Shown: piece after piece, positions 35,711-50,000 of the stretch
How positions within the stretch are numbered: position 1 is the stretch's first letter
Layout of the letters: every line of letters starts with the position of its first letter
Assembly: GCA_017354895.1 (NCBI GenBank)
Contig: CP071496.1
Location: 186,001-250,000 of the forward strand
DNA: 64,000 bases
Direction of reading: 5' to 3'
DNA from: Podospora comata
Lineage: Eukaryota > Ascomycota > Sordariomycetes > Sordariales > Podosporaceae
Translations under genes and position numbers: made by a program
The notes under the pieces: generated by a model
What the model saw: the letters and a program-made list of their open reading frames with translations, nothing else
Told to the model about the DNA's origin: nothing
Databases searched by the model: none

Positions 35711-36600
35711 CTATGCCTTGGGCTTCGTACACTTTTGCCACTGCAAGTAATGCTTCTGCACAAACTTGAGATCCGTCGAGTCGACCTATAAAAATCGGGT
35801 ATTCCGAATCAACATGGGATTCTCTCTCTTTGTTTTGACAAAACCAACAACCCGCTCTTCCACCTTGTCATCAAGTTTCTGGTAACAACAAAAAAAAAAA
35901 AAAAGAGGAAATCACTCGGTGCATCTCCGCCACCTTGTCCTGATCTTCTCGAGTCTTCTTACCGTAAGGAGGGCGGGCTTGACCGCGTCCATGGGCGACA
36001 GCCGCACCTCGGAGTTGATGTTGAGGAGCCCCTCCAGCCCGCAGGGGGACCAGACGGTCGACTCGACGCCAAAGGTGTCCGTCTTGAGGTAGTTATCGTC
36101 GTAGGGGCCCTTGAGCGTGAGGGTCGAGGTGATCTGCGGGTGGTGGTGTTGATGGTTAGCATCAATCTCGGTTCGTTCGTGAGCAGAGCATGAGGGGCCT
36201 GACTGACCTGCTTGGAGTCGCCCGAGAAGTAGTAGGTGGCCTTGCAGGTGCCCGTGTCTCCGGCGGGGATCTGAGCGTACCCGCGGTAGTCGGCCTTGAA
36301 GACAGAGAACTGGTAGCCCTGGGGGTACTTGATCTTGACGTTGAGCTGGCAGTTCTTGCGGTAGTTGGACGCGCTGATGCCCTGCCCGGCTTGCGCAACA
36401 AAGTTGGCGTACAGCAGCGTGATGGTGGTTAGGTCAGAAGAGAGCTGGCCCGAGACAGTACCAGCAGGGCAACCGGAGCCGGCAAAGGCGAGACCAACGA
36501 TGGAAACCTCATGGCCAGACGGGGTGTCGGCGAGGGGATCAACGAGAACCGGAGAGGCCGTGGCAAGGCCAGCCACGAGGGGGAGAATGGAGAGCTTCAT
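35711..36600 (-). CDS. Secreted DUF4360 protein, 212 aa
   Basis: Exons 36600-36208, 36133-35963 and 35785-35711 (131, 57 and 25 codons), introns 36134-36207 and 35786-35962. The signal peptide is MKLSILPLVAGLATASPVLV. The mature protein contains GLAFAGSGCPAGTVSGQLSS, NYRKNCQLNVKIKYPQGYQF, GTCKATYYFSGDSKQ and STLTLKGPYDDNYLKTDTFG. The last exon gives VDSTDLKFVQKHYLQWQKC, the usual end of fungal DUF4360 proteins. The family is secreted, cysteine-stabilised and of unknown biochemical role. The last intron (177 nt) is longer than its neighbours and contains a 16-base A run on the plus strand (35889-35904); stopping before it would lose the conserved tail, so the three-exon model is preferred. Confidence 0.8.
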
Positions 36601-36681
36601 CGTGAGTTGTTCTGAAGGTTAGATGGCGCGATGGTTGGTGATGATGAAGCCGAGGTGATTCTGAGGAGGGTTGAAACAGCC

Positions 36682-36689
36682 TTCTTATA
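36682..36689 (-). promoter_or_regulatory. TATA box of the DUF4360 gene
   Basis: TATAAGAA on the minus strand about 83 bp upstream of ATG 36600. Confidence 0.42.
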
Positions 36690-38571
36690 CTCCGAATCTT
36701 TAAATGTTCTCATCCATAAGCTGCTGTTGCTATTTTCGTCGCCATCAAGACCGCTCCAGATCGGCCGAGACGATGCCCTCACTCTATTGCGGAATTACGG
36801 CGTCACCTTCCACGAGATCAGCAGTCATGAGACCGAGCTGCTACTGGTGCGGCTTAAAGTTCGTTCTCGTCTGTTGCCCATTTCTCAAGGAGCAAGAGGC
36901 TGTGGCGTTCGAGACAGACTACGGCTGGCCTGTCGACATATGAGCTCTATATGAATGCTTAGCATTCCCGGCTTGTTGGAAAGGGTGGGAAGGGCGTCTT
37001 AATCTACGGCAACACCTTATTCTTCCCTTTGCTGCTATTTTTGAGGCCTCAATCTCTAACCTGCCGCGGCAGGATGTAGGTCAGCACCTTCACTCTAAAT
37101 TAAAGACACTCGGAAGCCGCCGAATGCTCTTTTGCTGTTACTTGTCAGTCACTAAAAGTTGCACAAGTCCAGGCTTTTGTCATTTATCACTGCAGTTGTC
37201 CCCACACTCCCTTTGGCGGGTTGAAATTCCATCAATAGACAGCTCAGCAGCTCTGCGTCTCAGACCAACACCGCCCCTTCCGGCGAGAGAGGCGGCAAGG
37301 AAGTGCAAAGCGACAGACCACCAACACGTGAGAGGGTCTACAGCGGGCCAGAACAGACCCAGACCCAGACCCAGACCCAGGGGACTGGCTAATAGGGGTC
37401 GATGATCATATTACCGCCGAGACAGACACGGCAGAGAAGCGAGAATCCGGGGCACCCTCACCAGCTGAGCGACTGTGTGAGAAATAGGCTAAACAAGATA
37501 AACTAGCTTTCTGACATGGCATGTGCAATCTCGTGTTCTCACAGGCCAATCAATGTTATCAGATCCGGGATCCCAAATGGTTTCGGGAGTTCTCGGTGAG
37601 ATCGAAGCCTCTTCAACTGTACAGGCTCCCTAAGAAACTCGGAGCTTTTTGGATGAGCTAACAGCATCCGCCAGATACCCACAAGATTGGATATTTCTTC
37701 CACTGACTGATGGTCATCACCGAGTCGTTAGATCTCAAAGATCGCATCAATATCAGATGCCTATCCTCAAACATCACCTCCACCATGGTCTCTACCACAA
37801 GCTCATATCTACATTGGCAGTTAGCAATATTGACCTCGATCCATCAAACATGTGTTCCATCTCTTTGAGCTGCAAATTCTATCCTTCCACACACCACTGT
37901 TCTTCCACCTGCCACAAGGTCAAGAACAAAGCATTCAGAAGTGTCGTAAAAACCCAGCCCCCTCCCCCAGAGCTAATCTGATAAATCGATCTTCCCCCGC
38001 AGTCTATTCATCACCACCCCCATCACAAGCAAACATCACCATCTCTGACCTTTCTATTCCTACCTGCCTACCCCATCTGTTTTGATGCCCATTCTGATCG
38101 CTACCTCGTGTTTCACCTAGATGACGCCTATCATAGCGTTACCCGAGGGGGTCGTGGACTGCTAAAAGAAGAGACATACCATCACTACACGTTAGAGCTC
38201 CCAGAAAAAGAGGGAGGAGGTAAAGGTAACAAGGGCAGGGTGATTCTTGCATCGATTCTCGATATCTTTGATTGGATACCATCGAGGTTCCAATCCTGAA
38301 CGTAAATGCGTTCATCTTGAGGAGAGAGGACGGTCTAAAAGATCAACATGAAGGGCAGAGAGAGCAGGCAGATGTACACCACCTTTCCCAGACTTCAAAC
38401 CGCGGGAGAGCAATCGTAGAATGAATCTGGCTTGGCCATACTGACTTGACCCACCTCACACCCACATGACATCTTGTCTTTATCCCGCTACCTTTACACA
38501 TGCTACACCCATAATACACAACTCCTCCCCAGATCTACCCAATCCCAACCCATCCCAACCCAATCCGGACC
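36690..38571. other. Long intergenic region
   Basis: Nearly 1.9 kb with a hexanucleotide repeat and no supportable gene. Short open frames (for example 36631-36954 and 37649-37981 on the plus strand) lack coding character or family resemblance. Confidence 0.45.
37354..37380. repeat. (CAGACC)n hexanucleotide repeat
   Basis: Four to five CAGACC units in tandem, non-coding. Confidence 0.85.
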
Positions 38572-41500
38572 CTACCTCAACTCCTTCCCCCCAGCAACAC
38601 CACCACCACTCTTATCCCTCTCCCTCTCCCTCACCTCCCACGCCAGCCCAAAAATCCTTTGCCAAACCTCCAACCACCTCTCCTGCTGCGCCGTCACCAA
38701 CCTCCCCGGACTCTTAAAACACCTCGCCAGCATCTCCCTGAGCCTCGCCCTCAGCACCTTCATAACCAACATGGTCTTCCAATCCGGCACCGCAAACCTC
38801 GCCCGGTTCCCATCCAGCACCAAAACCCCCGAGTACAAATCCGCGCGGACATCCCCACAAAGCAGCGCAACAGCAAACGGGTCCACAGCCGTCGTCTCGT
38901 GAGCGTTCAAGAACCTAAAAACAACAAACAAACACAGTCAGCAAAAGAGGTCCTCAACCACCCCCCCAGAAAAGGAGAAGAAAGGAAAAGAAAGAAAAAA
39001 CACATACTGCTTGTTCTGCATAATATGATAATAACTCATCCACTTCACCTCCCCGTTCCCACCCCCCTTATTCACACTGCTAGGATGCAGCTGGATCGCC
39101 TGGTTGTTCCCCACGTTCCTCCACCCCTTCCCCTCCCTCACCAGCAGCTTGGGGTAAAAGCTCCACGCGATCACGCTCTGCGCCACAACCTCATTGTCGC
39201 TGTTGCCGTCCACCCTCTTTGGTATCTCAAAAAACACCTGCCCGCTCCTCCTCCTCCGCCCGCCAAACCGCAGCCGGTTGTGCGCCTGCCTCTCCTCGGC
39301 CGTCAGCTGCAAGAAGCCAGAGTCCACCACCGAAGTGATGAGCTGGCCCTTGAGGTCCTCAATGTTGGCCAGCGTCTGCGGCGACAAAAAGTTCTTGCGG
39401 CAGAACTGGTACTCTGCCCCGCTACTCGCCGAAGACTGGCAGACACGCTTCCAGGCCGAGTAGGCGTTGTAGACGGTCAACAGGTCCGAGTCGCCCTTGC
39501 GAAAGCCGCGGCGGACAGTGTCGGCTTGGCTGCGCTGGCCAAAGGGGGCGATAAAGGGGGATTTGGACGACAGGATCGCCGCCACCGTGACGGCCATGTC
39601 GAGGCACTTGAAGATGGAGCCCAGCAGGATCAGTTTCCCGAGGAAGACATCAAGAGGTAGACGGGCAAGCTGCAGACCGAGCGGTGTCATCTCCTCAGAC
39701 GAGGCCGTCAAGGCACGAACATCCACCAAGGCATCGATAGCCCTCCGAATGTTCTTTGCTGAAGGGGGATCCAACGCCTCGCCCAACGTCTCCTCGATCC
39801 CACCGATCTTGCACGTCTTGACCCGAATCGCAAGCTCCTGCAGCGACAGCCGCAGCATCTCGGGGGTTTGCTGATCACTCATGATATTATCATGGCGGTA
39901 CTTGGTAAACATGTGGAAACACAGACCCTCCTGCACACGACCAGCACGACCGCGACGCTGCTTCGCGTTGGCGCGGGAGATGAACGTGTCAATCAGACGG
40001 GAAAGCTGCCGTCTCTCGTCGAAGCGCATCTCGCGATGCTTGCCCGTGTCAATGACACACGTCACATCAGGGATCGTGATACCCGTCTCGGCAATATTGG
40101 TCGCCAGGACAATCTTGCGAACACCCGGCGGCGGCACCAAAAACGCCGCCTCCTGCTCCTCCGTGGCAATAGACGAGTGCAAGGGATAAACCAGCCAATT
40201 CTCCGCAAAGAACTTATCACCCAGCAGCATGTCGTTGAGGGTGCGAATCTCGGCAATACCCGGCAAGAAAACCAAGATGGCCTTGCTGAAATCTGTGTAA
40301 TTCGGATCCACCGCAATCCTCGAGATCAGCTGAAGCACCAGGTCAAAGTCGATCTGATACTCGTCCATCGCCGCCAGGGTATTGCGGGTACGGGGCGAGT
40401 ACTGCCGGAGCGCTTTGATGAGTTCAGGTTTGGACGAGTTGTCAATCTCAGCCTCGACATCATCATCCAAATCGGTGAACTTCTCCTTTGCCGGTCTCGT
40501 GTCAAGCGAATACCCAGTCAACTCGACGGCATCTTCCAGATACGCAACACTAACCGGGAACGTCCGGCCAGGAACGGTAAGAACCGGCGCGCCGCTCAGG
40601 TACTTGGAGAACCGCTCAGCATCCACCGTGGCCGACATGAGCACCACCTTGAGGTCCTTTCTTCGAATCAGCAGCTTCTTCAACACAATCAAGAGGAAAT
40701 CGCTGTCGATGGAACGCTCGTGGACCTCATCAAGGACCAGATGCGTGATCTCTTGAAGGTCGTTGGAGCTCTCGAGCATGCGCATGACTATACCAGTCGT
40801 GGCATACACAAGCCGCGTCTCCCGGCAAGTGTTGGACTCGAGACGGATCGAGTAACCGACCAAGGACCGAGATGTTCCCAAATCGCCCTTGTTCTCTCCC
40901 AGCTCCTCACTGACGCGCTTGGCCAGCGAGAGGGCCGAGATACGACGAGGCTCTGTGCAGTAAATCTTGCACGGCCTGCCCTTCATGAGCTGGTCTTCGA
41001 GAAGAAACGAGGGGACCTGCGTGCTTTTGCCGCAACCAGTCTCACCGCACACAATCACCACCTGATTCTGCTCGACGGCGTTGACCACTTGCTCTCGGAA
41101 CTGCCACATGGGCAGCTGTACTCTTGACTGCAGCATAACTTGAAACCGAGGGGTTTGTGCTTTTTGCAACCAGATATTTTGATAATACTCGGGATCAAAT
41201 GATTGTCGCTTGACCCGTTCATTGTCGGACTGATCCGAGTCCGTCAGGTTCTTGTTCTGGCCACGGCCCTTGAAGCCCTGAATCAAGACGCCATCCTCCA
41301 GTTCCTGCTCCATTCTAGTGCGAACCATATCCCGGAGATGTCTGAGGGCGTCGCGGTCCAGCCCGTCCGCCTTGTTCTTCTTGGCCTCGGCCATTTCTGA
41401 CCAGAGATCCTTCCAAGTGGCAGGCAGCCGGAGGGCCACCTTTTCCTCCTTGCCCGAGGATCCAAAGATGCAAAACAGGGCGGTTGTGGCAATGTAGGCT

Positions 41501-43206
41501 TCAGACTGTTTCAAGTCGGAAGTAGAGATGGAGATCATCTTGTAGACAAACTGCGTTGGCGACATAAAGACCTCAATCTCGGTGCTTTCAGGCGGAGGAG
41601 GGATTTCTTGAGGTTTGGACCAGACAATCTTGACGGCATGTCGGTTCGCAAAGGCAATATCGGAGAGAACATGATATGATATCCTCACAGATGAGTCCCT
41701 CGAGCGGCACGCCTCCTCCAGAACCCGTATTGGGCTCACGCCAGTCCACTTCCCAAAGTCCCTGATGGTTACTTTCGAGCCATCTGCGCCGTTCATGACA
41801 GTGTTGGACTTTCCAGTCAGTGGGTCAACCTCATTCACTGGTAAGCTAGCAAAGAGATCGGCCAGAGCACCGTCCTCGTCATCATCCTGTTCGGCCAGAA
41901 TCTCAGCGGCAATACGTTCCGCTTCTTCGTTGATATCGTCTGACTCGGCAGTTGGCGCAGGAGCGGGTTCCTCCTCGGCCTGTTTCTTCTTTGCCTCCGC
42001 CTTGGCTGTCGCGTAGTCCTTTTCGAGAGCAATTTTCTTGTCTCTCCATTGCTGCTCGGCCACATACTTGTCAAAGAGCACATCCTTTTCGATCCTGTCG
42101 AGCTTGGCCAAGCAAAGAGCCTCTTCTGGGTCCGCCACAGTGTTTCCCTTGGCACCACCCTTGCCTTTGGTCACATCTTGCCGCGGGCGCCGAATCTCGA
42201 ACAGTTTCTCCTGTGTCTCGAGGTACAAGGGCAGCAGTTGGTCAGGCTCGATATCCTCATCGTATGTTACGTTCGATTTCTTGGGCGACGGTTGACGGGA
42301 TCGATCAGGTGCACCATTCTTGCCCTTTTGTCCGCGGCGGGGTTCGAGGTCAAAGGGCGTGGTCGCGCCAGAAGGCAGGGGAGAATCAGCGCTGATGTCT
42401 GTGAGAGAAGTAGTGTGAACAATATGGTAACCTAAAGATAACGGTACATGGGCAGGGAACTTACCTCCTTGCGCCTTGCCCGAGCCTGGTTTCCGTCCAC
42501 TGTAGTCTGGCAGCTCGGCCTTGGAGCATTCCCTGGCCAGCCAGTCTAAAATCTCCTCCAGACCCCAGATAGAATCACTCTTGACATTGGGCGAGATGTT
42601 TGGCGCAATGTCGAGAGCGAATTGGAGCGCGGGCTGTACTCTATCCTTGGGAAAGTCGGTGTTCTCCAATGTTTGCTGGAGGGTCCATAGCTTGATGATG
42701 AGGTCTTCCTCAGGAGGTAGTCTACTAGTTGCGCCCTCTGATGTGACGCTCGACGCAGCGAATCGGGCCTCTGCTTGAATCAAATCCAGAACATGGTCCA
42801 TCAGCTCTTGGGGAAGCCATTTCTTGGTGTTGATGGTCTCAGCCTGTCCGCGCAGGATCCGTCTGTCTGTCTCGAGGCGGGTCTTGATTCTCTGGGCATC
42901 TCTTCTGACTTTGGCCGCGTATTTGTCCACCAATATTTGCAAAGCCGACTCCTCCAACTGGCGCTCGAATTCTTCGGGACTGAGTTCCTTCGCTTTGGGT
43001 GCGTTGGTCGTGTTGGTGGTGCCGGCGGCTTGCGGGGCATCTTTTGCGTCAGCGGCTGGCGGGGCGGCGGCATCGTCACCTTTGCCGGCCGGGGTGTCGG
43101 CGGCAGCTTCGGCGGGGTCTGCTCTGGGCTTGGATGCGATGGAAGTGGTCGCAAAGCCGCGAGCCGGGTTCGCGGCCGGCTTCTTTGTCTTTTTCTTGCC
43201 GGCCAT
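38572..43206 (-). CDS. DExH-box ATP-dependent RNA helicase, DHX29/YLR419W-like, 1491 aa
   Basis: Exons 43206-42465, 42398-39008 and 38914-38572; introns 42399-42464 (66 nt) and 38915-39007 (93 nt); 1492 codons in frame. ATG 43206 (MAGKKKTKKPA) is preferred over an upstream in-frame ATG. The N-terminal region is Ala/Pro-rich and coiled; an RWD-like segment falls near residues 480-600. Helicase motifs follow: GETGCGKST (about 699), DEVHERSIDSD (about 801; DEVH rather than DEAH), LMSATVDAERF and QRRGRAGR (about 1060). The HA2/OB-type C-terminal region ends in the third exon (FLNAHETTAVDPFAVALLCG). Relatives bind the 40S subunit and help scanning on structured leaders (DHX29); exact orthology to DHX29 or DHX57 cannot be fixed without a tree. 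It is head to head with GCN1. Confidence 0.85.
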
Positions 43207-44073
43207 GCTGTAAGTATGGGGTGCTGTGGGAAAGAAGTTGCGAGGAAAACACAGCAAAGCGAGAGGACGGCCGGCGATATTATGGGATGTTGGCGCTGAC
43301 TGACACTGAGGACGGCCCTGAAATTTCTCGACTCAGCCTGCTTGATTGACGGGCAAAACACGACCGCCTGCCAGATTCAGGTGGAGCACCCCACCGCTGC
43401 GATGGGGTCGCTATTCCAGCTGGGCATTCCGGCCAGCGCGGCGGAGGGACAAGAGTCGTGGTTTGCCCTGAGCTGTGGTAGTCACTGTCGCAAATTGACC
43501 GGGCTTCAAGGGTTTCAGGTAGCAAAGGTAAAGTAAGTAGGTGCTGATTCGGGAGAGACGTTTGAAGCTTGGAAACAGCGGGTTTGAAGCTCGAGAATGG
43601 GTCAATCGTTGTTCTGATTGCGCCAAAGGAGTGCTATTGAGTCGCAAAGGGTACCTACCTACAAAGCTGTAGGTTCGAAGTGGGCAAAAAAGATGAAGCT
43701 CCCAAGCAAATGTGAGACAGCTCTGCCGCCGTTGGATCGTTGGATAAGGGCGGGGTGCGGGGCAGTTTGAAGAATTCCGGGCACTCACGCACTGTGTCCA
43801 GCGTAACAATACCGATGGAAAGCACAGTGCCAATAATTACTAGGCAGCTTGGGTGTGGCAGCTGCAGAGCAGCCCACTTTGGGCGAAATGTGAGTCGTCG
43901 CCGAAAAACAGTCTGTGAGGTGGACAGTGACAGTTCAGGGACAGCCTTCTAGAAGCAACATATCACGGCCAGCGTCTTCATTTTTCCCTCTCCAATCTCT
44001 CCAAAATCGACTGCGGGACTGGGCCGCCCGACCATGTCATTATACGACCCATTACTTGAACACCACATCCAAC
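43207..44073. promoter_or_regulatory. Shared divergent promoter region of the DExH helicase and GCN1
   Basis: An 867 bp spacer separates the two start codons, with no supportable gene inside. It contains GGGTACCTACCTAC at about 43648-43661. No clear TATA box is seen for either gene, as is usual for housekeeping genes. Confidence 0.45.
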
Positions 44074-47000
44074 ATGTCTGAAGCTGCCACTGCCTCTGCC
44101 AACGCCTCGTCGAGCGACTTTGACCTCAAGCACGCAAAGACGGCCCTGACCCTCTCGTCCACAACCGCCAGAATCGCCCAATTGCGCGCCATTGACGAGA
44201 AGATTGCCCATCAATGTGAGCACCGGTTCCCGTCTGTCCCTAGCAGCAAGTGGTCAAGTGGTGTGGTCAGCTAATCTAACCCTGTCTGTCTCTTCGGCTG
44301 TGGATAGCTCTCGACAAGCCCTCTACTCTAGGCCTCCTCAAGGTCATATTCTGGACCCATGCGTTTTACACCGATAAGCACTCTCGACACGCCGTACAGC
44401 GTTGTCTTGTCTCGATCTGCAAAACAGGGGAAGCCGATGTTCTCGCCCCATTAGTGGCCGCCGTGAAGCAGGAGATCCAGAAACCCGGAATTGCGCCAGG
44501 AAATGCGTTTGTGCTGCTGGAATGGTGCAACCTATTGATTGATAACCTCGCCGGGACAACGCTCTGGGAGAAGTTTGGGAACGACATTATTCAAGCAACA
44601 GCCGATGGCCTCGACAAATGTCTTCAGGCCACCGCGAGGGACAGCGTGGGGAGGTCGGCGCTGGTCATCACTCGGAGGGGGTTCAGGAAAATTGTTTCAG
44701 CCGATATCAAGGCCGTCGAGGCAGCCATCAAGCTTCTCACAACCAAAGGAACACAATCAACCGCCAAAAGTGCCGCCTTGCTGGGCGTGATTGCCGGTGT
44801 GTGCTCACGAAAACCCGAGGCTAAACCCATTGTCGAAAGCGCAAAGAGCCTATACATTACCTTTTACACACGCGAGATTGTTGGATCAAGAACGCCAGTC
44901 CCCAAACACATCGCCAATGGTCTGAATGACTTTTTCTCAGCCTTCGTGACGGTTGAGGATCTCGACAAGGACGTTTTTCCAGCTCTGGAAAAGGGTCTGC
45001 TGAGAGCCCCTGAAGTGGTGCTGAACGATCTCATCACGCCCCTGGTTCGGTCTCTCCCTGGTTTCGACCTGTCCAAGGCACTCAGTGGGCGATTCACAAA
45101 ACCACTACTCTCCAACCTCAAGTCTTCTAATGCTGCGATTCGCACTGGGGCTGTGTCGGCATTCAAAGCGCTCGCCACGAGCTCCAAGGATCTGACCGAG
45201 GTGGAAAAGTCTGCTGATGAAGTGCTCACTCCTCTAAAGGGGGGAAAGCTCGCCTCTGCCGAGCACAGGGTTCTTCACTCGGAAATCCTTGTTGCTTTGC
45301 CTACCTCCCCATCTATCGCAACCAAGATTGCCACTGGGCTCCCTACCGTTGTGGGCAAGGAGGCCAACGAAGCCGCCCTGAGCGCCGAAACTCTTGCTCT
45401 CAACGCCAGTGCTATCTCTCTGCTTACCGGGTCTGAAGTTCCAAAAGCGCTGGTTGACGTTTACGCCAAGGGGCTGGCAGACAAGAAGTTCCCCGTCCGT
45501 CGGATTTGGATTCTTCGAACCGGCGAGGTGCTGCGGAGCATTCCCCAAGATACCGAAGCAGGGCTTCCCGCGGGTTTCATCACGTTCGCTGAAGCTGTGG
45601 TGCCACCACTTTTGGCTACCTTCAACGAGGTTGTCGCCAACTCTGCCACCGCTTCGCAAAACGGCATTGTAACTGGCGCGCTTGTCGTCTGCGGCCTCGC
45701 ACCGCTGTTCCACAGGTTGCAGAGCGCCAAGCTGCAGGAGGCCATCAAGAAGGCGGCTATCGAGAAGAACAGTTTGGCGTTTGAGCCAAAGCCATCCTAC
45801 TTGCTCGTCCCAAGAATCTACGGCAAGCTCACTGGAGATGATCTCGAGTGGCTTACCTGCGCGCTCTCTAGCACAGCCTCTACCCTGGCTTCAAGCAACG
45901 CTGCCGCGAGACTAGCCTGGGCGCAAGCATACATCTATGTGATTTGCTCCACCGTCACTACTCCTGCAGTAAGACGCCAGGCCATGGATAGTCTGACCGA
46001 GCTCTGTGTAAAGACAGCTGGTTCGGAAGAGTTGTCTATCGCCGCGGAGATTATCAACGGCTTGTGGCAGTGGATCGAAGCTCTCGAGACGGGCGACAAG
46101 GAAACAGCCGCTGTTCTTTCCAAGTCGGAAACGACCAACCTTCACCTGGTACTCAAGGCCATTTGCCTGAGCCCAGAACGGGCTGGACCTGAGGTCGACA
46201 AGACCAAACTGGAGACGCAAATGTGCTCTCTGCTCGTCTTGGCCAAGCCCAATCTTATCCCACGTGCGAGCTGGATTGAGCTTTGCCTGAGAGTCCAGCT
46301 TGATCCCGGTGAGCTCGCCAGAAAATACGACCAACGGCTCATCGACGAGATTGTTCAGAGGACTGGCTTTGAGCAAAAGTCAGAGGCCGTCAAGGCCGCA
46401 GCGTACAATGCGGCTGCCGAGCTCGTCTTTGTTGCCCCTGAAACCATGACTTCACGCATCGTTGACCTCATTCAACAAGACCTGGATGTCGCCGCGGTTG
46501 AGGCCGTCGGTCCTCTCGAAGCTGCCATCTTCCGCACCCCTGAAGGGACTGCATTTGTCGACGTTTTGGCCAAAAAACAAAACACGGTTCCCAACAAGAA
46601 CACCAAGGATTATGACACATTGAAGTGGGAGCAGGAGCTCAGAGAACAGCTCGCTCAAAAGAAGGGTACTCAAAAGAAGCTCACTGCCGACGAGACAGCC
46701 AAGGTGAACGCCCAGCTCAAGAAAGAGGCGGAGGTCCGGAACTCTGTCCGCCAGACCGCTGCCAAGTTGATTCGGGGCTTCGGCATTGTCAAGAGTCTGG
46801 CCACAGGCCCACCAACAGATGCCAGCCGCTGGATCGGAGCGGCCGTCAAGGCAACCCTGGATGTTATCGATGCCGGCGCTTGCTTGATCACTGCAGAGAC
46901 GGGCCCATTAGCTTTGGTCTCTTGTGCCGAGCAAGTCACAAACCGACTTGGGCCCATCCGCCCCTTTATCGGGGCTGCTACCCTCCGCGCCCATGAGGTC

Positions 47001-50000
47001 TCAGCACTGCCGGACACCTATGCCCAAGAGCCTTTCTTTGATCTTGTTACCAGGGTGCTGTACCGCTTGCGTTTTGCTGGTGAGCAGCGCCCCTTTGACA
47101 CGGTCTCGCTCATTTACATCCTGCCGCTCGTGCTGCTTGTCCTGGAGAAGGGGGGTTTTGGCGCCACCGCCGAAGACCGCGATGCCCAGGTTGTTCTCGC
47201 CATCGATATTCTCACTTTCCACACAGATGCCTCGTCGGATGAGGCGGTTCCCCGTGATCAAATCATTGCCACGCTGATTGCGTCGATGCAAAAGTACAAC
47301 CAGCACTACAAGATCATCAAGGATTGCTTTGCCGACATGGTGCGCTGTGTTGCCCCCAACATCACTCCTGAAGAAATTGCAATCCTGTCTCGCGGTGCCG
47401 TTGTTTCTCAAACAAGCGTGCGGTCTGCGGTGCTGCAGTCCATCAGCGCCGATGTGGACATGAGCGATCTTGAGATCTCGGAAGAGATCTGGCTCGCCTG
47501 CCACGACGACGTGGAAGAGAACGTTGATACTGCTCGCGAGATTTGGGAGGAGAGTGAATTCAAGGTTACCGAAGAGCTCGCTCACAAGATGCTGCCCTAC
47601 TTGGAAAGCAAGGATGCGCAGCTTCGCCGCGCCGCTGCCAGATCGCTTGCCGAGGCTGCCAGCCAACACCCTAATGTCATCAACCCTATTCTTGAGAAGC
47701 TCAGGGCATCTTACAGCGAGCTAGCGAAGCCTCGCGTGCAGCTGCTGGATGAGTTTGGCATGCCCAAGAAGATGGACCTGACGGATCCTTGGGAGGCTAG
47801 ACATGGTGTTGCCCTCGCATTCAAGGATATTGCACCACATTTGCAAAAGAACCAGCTCGAGCCATTCTTTGCCTATCTCATCGAGCAAGGGCCGCTCGGT
47901 GACCGAAACGGCAATGTACGTGCGGAAATGCTTGAGGCTGCCAACATTGCCATCGAAATTCACGGCAAGGGCATTCTTGACAATCTCATGAAGACGTTTG
48001 AAAAGACGCTCGAGGCGCCTGACAAGCACTCTGAGGCGGCAGACCGTGTCAACGAGGCTGTTATCATCATGTATGGTGCTCTTGCCCGCCATCTCAAGCA
48101 CGGCGACAAAAAGATCCCGGTTGTCATTGAGCGCCTGCTTTCGACGCTCAGCACCCCGTCCGAAACTGTGCAGTATGCCATTGCCGAGTGCCTCCCTCCC
48201 CTGGTTCGTATTTCGGGTGACAAGTCGTCCAAGTACTTCGACCAGATGCTCGAGGTTTTGATGACGTCTCAGAAGTACCCTGAGCAGCGCGGTGCTGCCT
48301 ATGGTCTGGCTGGTCTTGTCCAGGGCAGGGGCATTGCTGTGCTGAAGGAGTATCGCATCCTGGTTACCCTTCACAGCTGCCTCGAGAACAAGAAGGATGT
48401 CCGTCAGCGCGAGTCTGCCCTACTGGCTTATGAGTTGCTGTCAACCATTCTGGGCCGTGTCTTTGAGCCCTATGTCATCCAGATCGTGCCCCAGCTTCTC
48501 GCCGGTTTCGGTGATGCCAACGCGGATGTGCGTGAGGCTGCTCTGGCTGCTGCCAAGGCCTGCTTTGCCAAGCTGAGCTCGTATGGTGTTAAGCAGATTT
48601 TGCCCACACTCCTCAGAGGTCTTGACGACGATCAGTGGCGTAGCAAAAAGGGAGCTTGCGATCTGTTGGGTGCCATGGCGTACCTGGACCCTCAACAGCT
48701 GGCTCAGAGTCTTCCCGAGATTATCCCACCACTAACGGCTGTCCTGAACGACAGTCACAAGGAGGTGCGGTCTGCGGCCAACAAGAGTTTGAAGAGATTT
48801 GGCGAGGTCATCACCAACCCCGAGATTCACAGCTTGGTCGATGTTCTCCTCAAGGCCCTCAGCGATGCCACCAAGTATACCGACACTGCTCTCGATGCGC
48901 TCATCAAGGTGCAGTTCGTGCATTACCTCGACGCGCCTTCGCTGGCTCTTGTCAGCCGTATCTTGGAGCGTGGTTTGGCCGATCGTTCCAACACCAAGCG
49001 CAAGGCGGCCCAGGTCATTGGCAGCTTGGCCCATCTTACCGAGCGCAAGGATTTGGTCTCTCATCTGCCTGTGCTCGTGGCTGGTCTCAAGCTTGCTATT
49101 GTTGATCCTGTGCCTACCACCCGTGCCACAGCTTCCCGCGCCCTCGGTTCACTTGTTGAGAAGCTGGGCGAGGATGCGCTGCCAGATCTTATTCCCGGTC
49201 TTATGCAGACGCTCAAGTCCGATACTGGTGCGGGCGACAGACTTGGTTCTGCCCAGGCGCTCAGTGAGGTCCTTGCTGGTCTTGGTACTTCGAGATTGGA
49301 GGAGACCTTGCCTACCATTCTGCAAAATGTCGAGTCTGCCAAGGCCTCGGTCCGCGAGGGCTTCATGTCGCTGTTCATCTTCTTGCCCGTGTGCTTCGGC
49401 AACAGCTTCGCCAACTATCTCGGCAAGATCATCCCGCCTATCTTGTCTGGTCTTGCGGATGATGTTGAGAGCATCAGAGAAACAGCTCTCCGTGCTGGTC
49501 GCCTTCTGGTCAAAAACTTTGCAGTTCGTGCGGTTGACTTGCTCCTTCCTGAGCTTGAGCGCGGTCTTGCTGACGATAGCTACCGCATCCGTCTCAGCTC
49601 TGTTGAGTTGGTCGGTGATTTGTTGTTCAACTTGGCTGGTATCAAAGCCAATGCCGAGGAGGACGAGGAGGAGGATCAGGATGCTACCAAGGAGGCCGGT
49701 GCGTCTCTCCGTGAGGTTCTCGGGGATGAGAAGCGTAACAAGATTCTCTCGGCGCTGTATGTCTGCAGATGTGATACCGCGGGTGCGGTGCGGTCGGCGG
49801 CTATCAGTGTCTGGAAGGCGTTGGTGCACAGTCCCAGAACCCTCAAGGAGCTGGTACCAACGCTCACGCAGCTTATTATTCGGCGGTTGGGCAGCTCCAA
49901 CATGGAGCACAAGGTCATCGCTAGCAACGCCCTTGGTGAACTTATCAGGAAGGCTGGAGATGGTGTGCTGGCTACCTTGTTGCCTACGCTGGAGGAGGGC

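Noticed and set aside
39868-41127. 419-codon open frame antisense to the DExH helicase
   Set aside because: It overlaps helicase motifs completely and has no independent start context or domain.
43670-43682. GGTTCGAAG resembling a tRNA B box
   Set aside because: No A box at the proper distance and no cloverleaf can be drawn; no tRNA gene was found anywhere by eye.
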